A stretch of 64,000 nt of DNA from Pseudomonadota bacterium (GTDB lineage Bacteria; Pseudomonadota; Gammaproteobacteria; Burkholderiales; Rhodocyclaceae): positions 1 to 64,000 of the forward strand of contig QQUN01000054.1 of NCBI GenBank assembly GCA_008501585.1, read 5' to 3'. A program made the translations under genes and the position numbers. Position 1 is the stretch's first letter. Every line of letters begins with the position of its first letter. Shown here one piece after another: positions 8,779 to 16,572 of this stretch. A model generated the notes under the pieces. That model searched no databases. It saw only the letters and a program-made list of their open reading frames with translations, and was not told where the DNA came from.

Positions 8779-9702
8779 ATGAAAACGACACCATCCCCTT
8801 CGACCTGGGCAGATGCCTTGCTCACCGCGCTGGCCCCCATCATCTGGGGTACCACCTACATTGTCACCACCGAACTGCTGCCCCCCGACCGGCCATTCAC
8901 CGCCGCCTTGCTGCGCGCGTTGCCGGCCGGGCTGCTGCTGGTGTTGTGGTGTCGCCGCTGGCCGGCGGCCGCCTTCTGGGGACGCCTGTTGGTGCTCTCT
9001 GCGCTGAACATTGCCGTGTTTCAGGCGCTGCTGTTCGTCGCCGCGTACCGCCTGCCGGGCGGGCTGGCGGCGGTGGTGGGGGCGATCCAGCCCTTGCTGG
9101 TGATGGCGCTGGCCTGGGCGGTCGACCAGCAGCGGCCGGTGCGCCTGGCGGTGTGGGCCAGCGTGGCCGGCGTGCTGGGCATGGCGGCGCTGCTGCTGTC
9201 GCCCGATGCGGTGTGGGCGCCGCTGGGCATTGCTGCCGCGCTGGCCGGCGCGGCCTGCATGGCGGCGGGCACCTTTCTGGCCCGGCGCTGGCGGCCGGCC
9301 TTGCCGGTGCTGGCCTTTACCGGCTGGCAACTGCTGCTCGGCGGCCTGATGCTGGCTCCGCTGGCCTGGGTGATCGACCCGCCGCTGCCGGCGCTGAGTT
9401 CGGCGAACATCGCGGGCTATGCCTACCTGGCCGTGTTTGGTGCGCTGCTGTCCTATGCGCTGTGGTTTCGCGGTGTGGCGCGGTTGTCGCCGGTGGCGGT
9501 GTCATCGCTCGGCCTGCTCAGCCCGCTGACCGCGGTGCTGGTCGGCTGGGCGTTGCTCGACCAGAGCATGCGTGGCCTGTCGCTGGTGGGGCTGGTGGTG
9601 GTGCTGGGCAGCGTGCTGGTGGTGCAGCGGGCGATGTCGGCGCCGCCGCGGCCGGCCCAGCCGGCGCCGCACAGCAGCGTGCCGGCGGCGGCCAAGGCCT
9701 GA
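8779..9702 (+). CDS. EamA/DMT-family transporter
   Basis: A 307-residue inner-membrane protein with about ten hydrophobic segments arranged as two five-helix EamA repeats (about residues 12-140 and 150-290), characteristic of drug/metabolite exporters. The PIIWGTTYIVTTELL opening is typical of the YedA/RhaT-like branch that includes amino acid and metabolite exporters. It is divergent from marR and has an operator-like palindrome directly over its translation start. The substrate is unknown. Confidence 0.88.
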   Translation: MKTTPSPSTWADALLTALAPIIWGTTYIVTTELLPPDRPFTAALLRALPAGLLLVLWCRRWPAAAFWGRLLVLSALNIAVFQALLFVAAYRLPGGLAAVVGAIQPLLVMALAWAVDQQRPVRLAVWASVAGVLGMAALLLSPDAVWAPLGIAAALAGAACMAAGTFLARRWRPALPVLAFTGWQLLLGGLMLAPLAWVIDPPLPALSSANIAGYAYLAVFGALLSYALWFRGVARLSPVAVSSLGLLSPLTAVLVGWALLDQSMRGLSLVGLVVVLGSVLVVQRAMSAPPRPAQPAPHSSVPAAAKA

Positions 9703-9706
9703 ATAC

Positions 9707-10216
9707 TCAAGGCGCGATAGCGCGCTGCCAGGCGTCGCGCTTGGCCTCGAAGCGCAGGCCGGCATGCGCCGGGCTGGTCGAGGGCAGGCGGCGGTGGCGG
9801 CGGATGGCCGCGTGCGCCTCGCCCAGTGTGGGCAGCACATGCGTGTTGAAGCTGCTCTCGGCCTTGGCACCGTTGAAGTAAATGGTCTGGATGCCCGGAT
9901 GGGCCGCGAGAAAGGCCGTGAAATCATTCGGCACGATGCTCGATTCGACGATGTCCGAGTCCAGGCTGGATTCGCGCGTGCAGGCGGCGAGCACATCCCA
10001 CACCGCCACGCCGGCGGCGGTGAGCGCGGTGCAGCGCTCGGCGTAGGGGGCGGACAGGTCAACGCCGAACAATGCGGCCATGATCGGCCAGAAGGCGTTG
10101 TGCGGATGGGCGTAGTACTGCTGCTCGGCCAGCGAGCGCTTGCCGGGCATGCTGCCGAGGATGAGCAGGCGGGCGTCGGCAGTGGCCAGGGGGGCAAAGC
10201 TCTGAACAAATGACAT
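9707..10216 (-). CDS. Hypoxanthine-DNA glycosylase (uracil-DNA glycosylase superfamily, family 6-like)
   Basis: A 169-residue DNA repair enzyme. The motif GSMPGKRS at residues 21-28 and a late LPSTSPAHA motif match the deoxyinosine (hypoxanthine)-DNA glycosylases, which excise deaminated adenine. The segment AHPHNAFWPIM between them is also typical of the family. It is a lone gene converging on the EamA transporter with 4 bases between stop codons. Confidence 0.85.
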   Translation of the reverse strand: MSFVQSFAPLATADARLLILGSMPGKRSLAEQQYYAHPHNAFWPIMAALFGVDLSAPYAERCTALTAAGVAVWDVLAACTRESSLDSDIVESSIVPNDFTAFLAAHPGIQTIYFNGAKAESSFNTHVLPTLGEAHAAIRRHRRLPSTSPAHAGLRFEAKRDAWQRAIAP

Positions 10217-10355
10217 GGCGGCTGATCGGGTGGGGGCTTACGTCTGGAGACGATTCTGTTTGCCTTCTTTACACAGCTTAACCGCGCCCGGCAAGCATTT
10301 CATCCGGCGGCGCTGCACACTGGGGGCTGTGGACTGTGTGGATCGGGAGTCGCCC

Positions 10356-10922
10356 ATGTGTGGCTGTTTTGCCGTGTTTCAAACCCGCCGGGCCGGCATC
10401 GCGCTGCTCGCCGTGTCGGCGTTGGCCGGGTGCGCGGCGCCGCGTACCGGCCCGGTCGGCGGTACGCCGCTGGCGGTGGATCCGCCGTCGCGGGCGGTGT
10501 CCGTCTATCCGTCCCAGGGGCAGTCGGCGCGGCGCGCTGATCGTGACCGCTATGAGTGCCATCTGTGGGCCGTCAGGCAAAGCGGCTTTGACCCGTCGCG
10601 CCAACCGGCCGAAGCGCGTGCGCCATTGCGTCGGGTCGAGCCCGACCCGCCGTCGGGCACCAGCACGACAATGGGGGCGGTGGCCGGCGCCGTGGTGGGG
10701 GCCGCCGTGGCCAACCCGCGGCGCACGCTGGAGGGCGCCGCCATTGGTGCGGTGGTCGGGGGTGTGGCAGGCCATGCGGCAGATGCTGCGCGCGAGGCGC
10801 GAGCGCAAGCCATCGACGATCGCCTCTCCGATCACCGGGGCATGCACACCGACGCGCGCGCCGACAATTACCACCGTGCACTGAGCGCGTGCCTCGAGGG
10901 GCGCGGCTACACCGTGCGCTGA
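10356..10922 (+). CDS. Lipoprotein with glycine-zipper segment and YECHxWA motif
   Basis: A 188-residue protein with a signal peptide ending in a lipobox (ALAGC, Cys about residue 27), so probably anchored in the outer membrane. A Gly/Ala-rich stretch (GAVAGAVVGAAVANP ... GAAIGAVVGGVAGHA) resembles the glycine-zipper membrane-insertion segments of Gram-negative lipoproteins. The start at 10356 is preceded by GGAG with a 7-base gap; longer in-frame starts upstream lack this and would precede the signal peptide. The motifs DRYECHLWAVRQSGFDPSR and CLEGRGYTVR recur almost unchanged in the next gene. Confidence 0.7.
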   Translation: MCGCFAVFQTRRAGIALLAVSALAGCAAPRTGPVGGTPLAVDPPSRAVSVYPSQGQSARRADRDRYECHLWAVRQSGFDPSRQPAEARAPLRRVEPDPPSGTSTTMGAVAGAVVGAAVANPRRTLEGAAIGAVVGGVAGHAADAAREARAQAIDDRLSDHRGMHTDARADNYHRALSACLEGRGYTVR

Positions 10923-10938
10923 CTTCATGGAGCTGACG

Positions 10939-11988
10939 ATGATCTCGAGCAAAACCCTGGCATGTGTCCGCGGCGTGCTGACCGCGCTGGTCGTCAGCGC
11001 GGGCGCTGTGGCGCATGCCGACACCACCGGCGAGCGAGACCGGGCGCCGCGTGCCGAGCGCAGCAGTGAGCGCCGCGACAGCGCCCAGCAGCAACGCGAG
11101 ACACGGCAGGACCGCCGCGACGATGCGCGGGAAACCCGCTCGGCGGTACGTCAGGATCATCGCGACGACCGCCGCGACAGCGTCCAGCAGCAGCGCGAGA
11201 CACGGCAGGACCGCCGCGACGATGCGCGGGAGACCCGCTCGTCGGTGCGTCAGGATCATCGCGACGACCGCCGCGACAGCGCCCAGCAGCAACGCGAGAC
11301 ACGGCAGGACCGCCGCGACGACACGCGGGAAATCCGCTCGGCGGTACGTCAGGATCATCGCGACGACCGGCGTGACACCGTCGAGCGGCAACGCGAGACG
11401 CGGCAGGATCGCCGTGATGACCGTCGGGATGACTGGCGTGCCGGGCATGCCGAGCGACGGCACTACCCGTCGCACGGCGTGGTCATTCCGGCGCTGCCGC
11501 CGGCGCATCGGGTGGTCACTCACCGGGGCAGTCGCTACATGTTCGCCAGCGGCGTGTGGTATCGCCCCTCGGGGCCGCGCTTCATCGTCATTGCGCCGCC
11601 GCTCGGGATCGTTGTTCCGTTCTTGCCGCTGGGCTACCTGACGCTGCAGATCGGCCCGTCGCGCTACTACTACCTGAACGATGTCTACTACATGCGCGAG
11701 CCGCGGGGCTATGTGGTGGTTGATCGCCCGGTCGGTACGCCGGTGTACATCGACGACGATGCGCCGGATGTCGAGCCGTCGCTGTTCATCTACCCCCGGT
11801 ACGGGCAGTCCGAGGCGCAGCAGGCCGACGACCGCTACGAATGCCATCGCTGGGCGCGCGAGCAGACCGGCTTTGACCCCAGCCGCGCGATGGCCGGGTG
11901 GTCGGACGCCGAGCTTGAGTTCGTGCGTGCCGACTACGACCGGGCCATGGCCGCCTGCCTGGATGGGCGGGGCTACACCGTGCGCTGA
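10939..11988 (+). CDS. DUF6515-like exported protein with Arg/Asp/Gln-rich tandem repeats
   Basis: A 349-residue exported protein. After a signal peptide (to about residue 27, AHA) comes a very charged region of 33-residue repeats (residues 45-161, each containing QQQRETRQDRRDD), then a hydrophobic beta-rich middle with SRYYYLNDVYYMRE typical of DUF6515 proteins, and a C-terminal YECHRWAREQTGFDPSR...CLDGRGYTVR module shared with the upstream lipoprotein. The start at 10939 is chosen because GGAG lies 6 bases before it. The two genes are 16 bases apart and probably co-transcribed. Function unknown; an envelope role is inferred. Confidence 0.7.
   Translation: MISSKTLACVRGVLTALVVSAGAVAHADTTGERDRAPRAERSSERRDSAQQQRETRQDRRDDARETRSAVRQDHRDDRRDSVQQQRETRQDRRDDARETRSSVRQDHRDDRRDSAQQQRETRQDRRDDTREIRSAVRQDHRDDRRDTVERQRETRQDRRDDRRDDWRAGHAERRHYPSHGVVIPALPPAHRVVTHRGSRYMFASGVWYRPSGPRFIVIAPPLGIVVPFLPLGYLTLQIGPSRYYYLNDVYYMREPRGYVVVDRPVGTPVYIDDDAPDVEPSLFIYPRYGQSEAQQADDRYECHRWAREQTGFDPSRAMAGWSDAELEFVRADYDRAMAACLDGRGYTVR
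11071..11421 (+). repeat. 99-nt in-frame tandem repeat inside the DUF6515-like gene
   Basis: Three full copies (11071-11169, 11170-11268, 11269-11367) and a degenerate partial fourth (11368-11421) encode a 33-residue unit rich in Arg, Asp and Gln. Copies differ mainly at single positions (Ala/Val, Ala/Ser, Ala/Thr). Copy number is a likely source of length variation between strains. Confidence 0.85.
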
Positions 11989-12000
11989 GCCGGGCCGTGC

Positions 12001-13632
12001 TCAGCGGCGGTCCAGGTGGGCGTAGGGCGGCAGGGTCTGCAGGCGCGTGTCCTCGACCGGGCCGCCGACGGTGAAGTGGTAGAGGCTCTGCCAGGTGGTG
12101 TCGGTGAGGCCCATCAGCGCGTGCATCATGTCGTCGAAGAAGCAGCCGATGCCGGTGCCGCGCAGGCCGGCCGCTTCGGCCTCCAGATACAGCACCTGGC
12201 CGATCAGGCCGGTCTCGCGGAACAGGCGCGGGTAGGCGCGCGCGCCGCCGGCCGCCAGCGCCGCATCGAACTGCGCCAGCAGGCCGACAGCGAAGGCGCC
12301 ATCCGAGGCGATGGCCTGGTGGCAGCTGACGGTCTGCGCCGCGCGGCGGGCGTCGTCGGCGATCAGGCGGATCAGCGGCAGATCCGCCGGGCACGCCTCG
12401 GGTGTCTCCCACACGAATTCTCCGGACAGCGATTCGCGCAGGCTGGCTGCGTGCGCCGGGTCGCGCACCAGCAGGTAGAAGCCCGGCGCCAAATCGGTGA
12501 CCCGGTGCACCATTAGCGCCAGCGAGACGCGCGGCGGGCCGGGCAGGGTGGCGGCGGGAAAGGCGCCGGGCAGGGTGCGCGCGAGCAGGCGGTAGAACGT
12601 GGCGCGGTCGAGCGGGCTGCGGCCGTCCATGTCCACCGCGCTGCGGCGCTGGCGGATGAGTTGCTCGGCGCTGTGGCCACGGTCGGGCTGGGTATCGGTG
12701 CGGGCCGTCACCGCCGGGGTATCGGGCGTCGGGCCGGGCGTGGCGGTGGCGGCGGCGAGGGTGTCGATGATCGGCCAGGGGTGATGATCCTGGCTGAGGG
12801 TGTTCGGCGCGCCGAGCAGCGCGAGCGGCGGGATGCGCGCCGGCCAGGCCTCGGCGCCCGGCAAGGGGCCGATCGGGCCGGCCGGGGTGAGCAGGAGCAG
12901 GGCGTCGGCCTGCTCGGCCTCGGGGCCGCTGTGCCGGTCGGTGCCGAGCAGGCGGGCGAGGTCGGCATCGGCGACGGTGTCGATGACCCGCGCCTGCCAG
13001 CCAAGCGTGCGCGCGGCAAAGGCGATGGCGCCGATGGCATGGCCGGCATCGTGCTGGCAGTAGCGCCAGGCGCGCTCACCGTACTTCCAGGCTTCGCGCC
13101 AGTGGATGGAGGTCAGGCCGACCAGCAGGCAGGGCTGCGGCAGATCGGCAGCGAGGGTGGCCCACTGCGCCGCGCTGAGGGTGGCGCGGCGCTCGAGCTG
13201 GTGGCTGAACGGCGCGTAGTGGAACAGGCCCGGCGCGTCGATCAGGTCGGGCACGGGGCCACTGATCAGGTAACCCTCGGTGGGGTGGAGCGCGCCACTG
13301 GAGGGGTTGATGCGCAGCGACCACGCCTGCCCCGGCCCGGCCTGCTTCCAGGCGGACAGCGCCAGGCTGTGCAGCAGCAGGCGGCCGACGGTATCGGCAT
13401 CGAGTGCGGCGGGCGCGGGGGCGGTGGCGAACAGGCTGTCGTAGCTCGGTGCCGGGCGCGCCGACGGGCGGGGGAGGTCGAGGGTTGGCGCGCCGTCGAA
13501 GCGGCGGAAGGGGTCGGGCTGGGTGGCCCAGTCGAGGTAGCCGAGCGAGGCGGCGTAGCGATCGGGGCGGTGCTTGGTGCGCTGGTGGTAGTGGCGCACG
13601 ACATCCAGCGGGTCGTCGGTGGCAGGGCTCAT
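12001..13632 (-). CDS. SagB-type dehydrogenase with two nitroreductase-fold halves
   Basis: A 543-residue protein. The first half (about 60-250, with SLRINPSSGALHPTEGYLI and CQHDAGHAIGAIAFAARTLGW) and second half (about 310-535, with IRQRRSAVDMDGRSPLDRATFYRLL and EAEAAGLRGTGIGCFFDD) each look like an FMN-dependent nitroreductase-fold domain, as in SagB/ThcOx-type oxidases that convert azolines to azoles. No YcaO cyclodehydratase, precursor peptide or exporter is next to it, so it is an orphan here. Length exceeds a single-domain SagB because of the duplication. Substrate unknown. Confidence 0.78.
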   Translation of the reverse strand: MSPATDDPLDVVRHYHQRTKHRPDRYAASLGYLDWATQPDPFRRFDGAPTLDLPRPSARPAPSYDSLFATAPAPAALDADTVGRLLLHSLALSAWKQAGPGQAWSLRINPSSGALHPTEGYLISGPVPDLIDAPGLFHYAPFSHQLERRATLSAAQWATLAADLPQPCLLVGLTSIHWREAWKYGERAWRYCQHDAGHAIGAIAFAARTLGWQARVIDTVADADLARLLGTDRHSGPEAEQADALLLLTPAGPIGPLPGAEAWPARIPPLALLGAPNTLSQDHHPWPIIDTLAAATATPGPTPDTPAVTARTDTQPDRGHSAEQLIRQRRSAVDMDGRSPLDRATFYRLLARTLPGAFPAATLPGPPRVSLALMVHRVTDLAPGFYLLVRDPAHAASLRESLSGEFVWETPEACPADLPLIRLIADDARRAAQTVSCHQAIASDGAFAVGLLAQFDAALAAGGARAYPRLFRETGLIGQVLYLEAEAAGLRGTGIGCFFDDMMHALMGLTDTTWQSLYHFTVGGPVEDTRLQTLPPYAHLDRR

Positions 13633-13869
13633 GGCGGGATCATCGCATACCTGCTTGCAGGCGTTTACGCGCTGGGGCTGTCGGCGGTGGGGCGAAATCG
13701 GGTACGATCGCGTCCCCGCGGGGCGGCCATCTGACGGCTTTCCGCGGTTCGCACGGGTCTGCCACGGCTAAACGCTGTCGCAGATCCTTCTGTTTGCAGC
13801 GCCGCGCCGGACGACCCCGCCGGCCGGCGCGCGTGTGCCCGTGACCCGGGCCGATAGGAGTCCATCCGC

Positions 13870-15339
13870 GTGAACGAGTTTGTCAGTATCCTCAATAGCT
13901 ATATCTGGAGTCCGGCGCTGGTGTATCTGTGCCTGGGCGTTGGCCTGTATTTTTCGGTCCGTACGCGCTTCATGCAGGTGCGTGGCGTGGGCGAGATGAT
14001 TCGCCTGATCTTCGACGGGCGCAGTTCGGCCAGCGGCGTGTCGTCCTTCCAGGCGCTGGCCATTGCGCTGTCCGGCCGGGTCGGTACCGGTAACATCGCC
14101 GGCGTGGCCACGGCCATCACCTTTGGTGGCCCGGGCGCGGTGTTCTGGATGTGGACGGTGGCCTTCCTGGGCGCGTCGACGGCCTACATCGAGTCGGCGC
14201 TGGCGCAGATCTACAAGGAAAAGGACGACGACGGCCAGTACCGCGGCGGCCCGGCCTACTACATCGAAAAGGCCATGGGGCAGAAGTGGTATGCCTGGAT
14301 CTTTGCCGTGGCCACGGCCATCGCCATGGGGCTGCTGCTGCCTGGCGTTCAGGCCAACAGCATTGCCGCCGGCATCCAGACGGCCTGGGGCATCGAGCCG
14401 GCGGTGAGCGCGACGGTGATCGTGATCCTGCTCGGCTTCATCATTTTCGGCGGCATCAAGCGTATCGCGCTGTTCGCCGAGATCGTGGTGCCGTTCATGG
14501 CGCTGGCCTACATCCTGGTGGCGCTGGTGATCGTGTTCCTCAACATCGAGCAGGTGCCGGGCATGATCGCGCTGATCTTCAAGAGCGCCTTCGGGCTCGA
14601 AGCCGGCTTTGGCGCGGTGCTCGGCCTGGCCGTGCAGTGGGGCGTCAAGCGGGGGGTGTATTCCAACGAGGCCGGCCAGGGCTCGGGTCCGCACGCAGCG
14701 GCCGCGGCCGAGGTGTCGCACCCGGCCAAGCAGGGCTTCGTGCAGGCCTTCTCGGTGTATATCGACACGCTCTTCGTATGTTCGGCAACCGCCTTCATGC
14801 TGCTGTCGACCGGCAAGTACAACGTGATGGGCCCCGATGGCGTGGCGCTGGTCAACAACCTGCCCGGCGTCGAAGCCGGTCCGGCCTACACGCAGGCGGC
14901 GGTCGAGTCGGTGCTGCCCGGCTTCGGCTCCACCTTCGTGGCCTTTGCGCTGATGTTCTTCGCCTTTACCACCATCGTGGCCTACTACTACATCGCCGAG
15001 ACCAACATCGCCTACATCAACCGCAAGGTGCATCGTGGCTGGCTGTACTTCGTGCTCAAGCTGGGCCTGCTGGCGGCGGTGACCTACGGCTCGGTGCGCA
15101 CCGCCGGTGCGGCCTGGGACCTGGGCGACGTCGGCGTGGGCATCATGGCCTGGCTGAACATCGTCGCCATCCTGATCCTGCAGAAGCCGGCCCTGCTGGC
15201 GCTGAAGGACTACGAGACCCAGAAGAAGGCCGGCAAGGAGCCTGTTTTTGACCCCGACGCGCTGGGCATCAAGAACGCCACCTTCTGGCAGAAGCGCTTG
15301 AAGGCGTCAAAGTCGGCCGTGGATCAATCCAAGGCCTGA
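13870..15339 (+). CDS. Sodium:alanine/glycine symporter (AGCS family)
   Basis: A 489-residue inner-membrane transporter with about eleven hydrophobic segments. The signatures ALSGRVGTGNIAGVATAI near residue 65 and VKRGVYSNEAGQGSGPHAAAAAEV near residue 260 are diagnostic of AGCS proteins, which import alanine or glycine with sodium. The start is a GTG at 13870 with AGGAG 9 bases before it. The 237-base region to the divergent nitroreductase gene holds its promoter; no glycine-riboswitch core was recognised there. A terminator follows. Confidence 0.92.
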   Translation: MNEFVSILNSYIWSPALVYLCLGVGLYFSVRTRFMQVRGVGEMIRLIFDGRSSASGVSSFQALAIALSGRVGTGNIAGVATAITFGGPGAVFWMWTVAFLGASTAYIESALAQIYKEKDDDGQYRGGPAYYIEKAMGQKWYAWIFAVATAIAMGLLLPGVQANSIAAGIQTAWGIEPAVSATVIVILLGFIIFGGIKRIALFAEIVVPFMALAYILVALVIVFLNIEQVPGMIALIFKSAFGLEAGFGAVLGLAVQWGVKRGVYSNEAGQGSGPHAAAAAEVSHPAKQGFVQAFSVYIDTLFVCSATAFMLLSTGKYNVMGPDGVALVNNLPGVEAGPAYTQAAVESVLPGFGSTFVAFALMFFAFTTIVAYYYIAETNIAYINRKVHRGWLYFVLKLGLLAAVTYGSVRTAGAAWDLGDVGVGIMAWLNIVAILILQKPALLALKDYETQKKAGKEPVFDPDALGIKNATFWQKRLKASKSAVDQSKA

Positions 15340-15387
15340 CGCACCTGCGTCGCCGCCCGCCAGTGCGCGCGGGCGGGCCGGAACAAA

Positions 15388-15416
15388 AAACGCCCCGCGA
15401 TGATTGCGGGGCGTTT
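15388..15416. terminator. Bidirectional intrinsic terminator
   Basis: The stem AAACGCCCCGC (15388-15398) / GCGGGGCGTTT (15406-15416) has a 7-base loop, with an A-run on the left and T-rich sequence on the right. It lies between the convergent symporter and carbonic anhydrase genes and can serve both. Confidence 0.85.
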
Positions 15417-15438
15417 GTCTTTGGCGGGGTCGCCGCGC

Positions 15439-16281
15439 TTACTTCTTGATCGGCGACAGCAGCTTCGGGTTGGTCACCAGCTTGCGCACGCCGTGGGCGT
15501 GGTCTTCCTTGAAGGCATTGCTCTTGCACCATTCGCCCACGCTGTTGATGTCGAGCTTGGCGCACTGCGGGCGGACGCTCCAGGTGACCTGCAGCGGCGA
15601 GCAGGTCTGCTCGGAATACTTCGGACCGGTGGTCGAGCCGACGAACTCGACCGGCTTGCCGGTGTTGGCCGGCAGCATCTTGGCCTGGTGCAGGCCGCCG
15701 ACCATGTTGCCGTCGTAGTCCATGTCGTTGAGGTTGAGCGCCTGCGGATCGTTCACCAGCGTGAACACCTGCGTTTCGACCCGCAGGTCGGGGTTGGCGC
15801 ACTTGTCGGACAGGCAGGACCCCAGGCCGGCCCCCGGCTGCACCTCGCACGAGGAATGCACCCAGTGCACCTCGATGGTGTCGCCCGGCTTCAGGTCGCC
15901 GTGTTCGCTGGCGCAGATGCTCTCCTTGGTCGGCGCCAGTTCGGCCGGCGTCAGCGTCTTGCTGATGGCGCACTGGTAGCCGCTCTGGTAGCCGTGGCCG
16001 TCGCCCTCGCCGGCGTAGATGGCGAAGGCCGCTGCCTTGTGTTCGGCGTTCTTGTGGAAGTGGATGTTGCACAGGTTCATTTTGCTGGCCGGCGGCGCGA
16101 GTGCGATGTTGCGCTTGTTCTCGCCGGCAAGGCTGTCGATGTCGCGCGGCGTCTGCGGGCCGAAACCGACGCAGGCTTCACCGCCGTCGATATGGCCATG
16201 CGATTTTTCGCTGGCAAGGGCGGCCGAGGAGAGCAGGCCGAGGGTGATGGCGAAACCAAGGGTGCGATGAGAGGGGCGCAT
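15439..16281 (-). CDS. Secreted delta-class carbonic anhydrase
   Basis: A 280-residue exported protein. A signal peptide (hydrophobic stretch ending SSAALA at about residue 23) precedes a domain with CNIHFHKNAEH, a histidine cluster that fits the zinc site of the delta-CA-like family known from diatoms and some proteobacteria. Several cysteines (CASEHGD, HSSCEV, GSCLSDKCANPDLRVE) suggest disulfides, consistent with a periplasmic or outer location. It would hydrate carbon dioxide to bicarbonate. The start is taken at 16281; an ATG at 16290 is also in frame. It is monocistronic and ends at a shared terminator. Confidence 0.8.
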   Translation of the reverse strand: MRPSHRTLGFAITLGLLSSAALASEKSHGHIDGGEACVGFGPQTPRDIDSLAGENKRNIALAPPASKMNLCNIHFHKNAEHKAAAFAIYAGEGDGHGYQSGYQCAISKTLTPAELAPTKESICASEHGDLKPGDTIEVHWVHSSCEVQPGAGLGSCLSDKCANPDLRVETQVFTLVNDPQALNLNDMDYDGNMVGGLHQAKMLPANTGKPVEFVGSTTGPKYSEQTCSPLQVTWSVRPQCAKLDINSVGEWCKSNAFKEDHAHGVRKLVTNPKLLSPIKK

Positions 16282-16572
16282 AGGTGTCATTCCGGTGAGT
16301 GGGCGACGGAGTTGGGCTCGGCGGTGCGCGACAGGCCCGCGAGTTGCGCGATCATAGCGCCGCCGCCGCGGCCAGAATCGTATGACATGAAATTTATCAA
16401 ACCGCGCCGTCATGGCGCCTGGCGGCCCGCGCGCCTGCGCCCGCATCGGCCTTTACCCGTTTTTACCCGGCATAACCGGGGTTAACCCGTCGCCGCCGGA
16501 CAATCGACACATCCCAACGCCACGCCCGGACGACCGGTGCGTGCCTCGCCAAGCGTGTGTCCGATGCCGATC

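Noticed and set aside
11071-11421. CRISPR-like spacing of repeats
   Set aside because: The repeats are in frame inside a coding sequence, directly adjacent without spacers, and encode a coherent 33-residue unit.
13633-13869. A glycine riboswitch in front of the AGCS symporter
   Set aside because: Such riboswitches often precede these genes, but the conserved core segments were not found in the 237-base gap.
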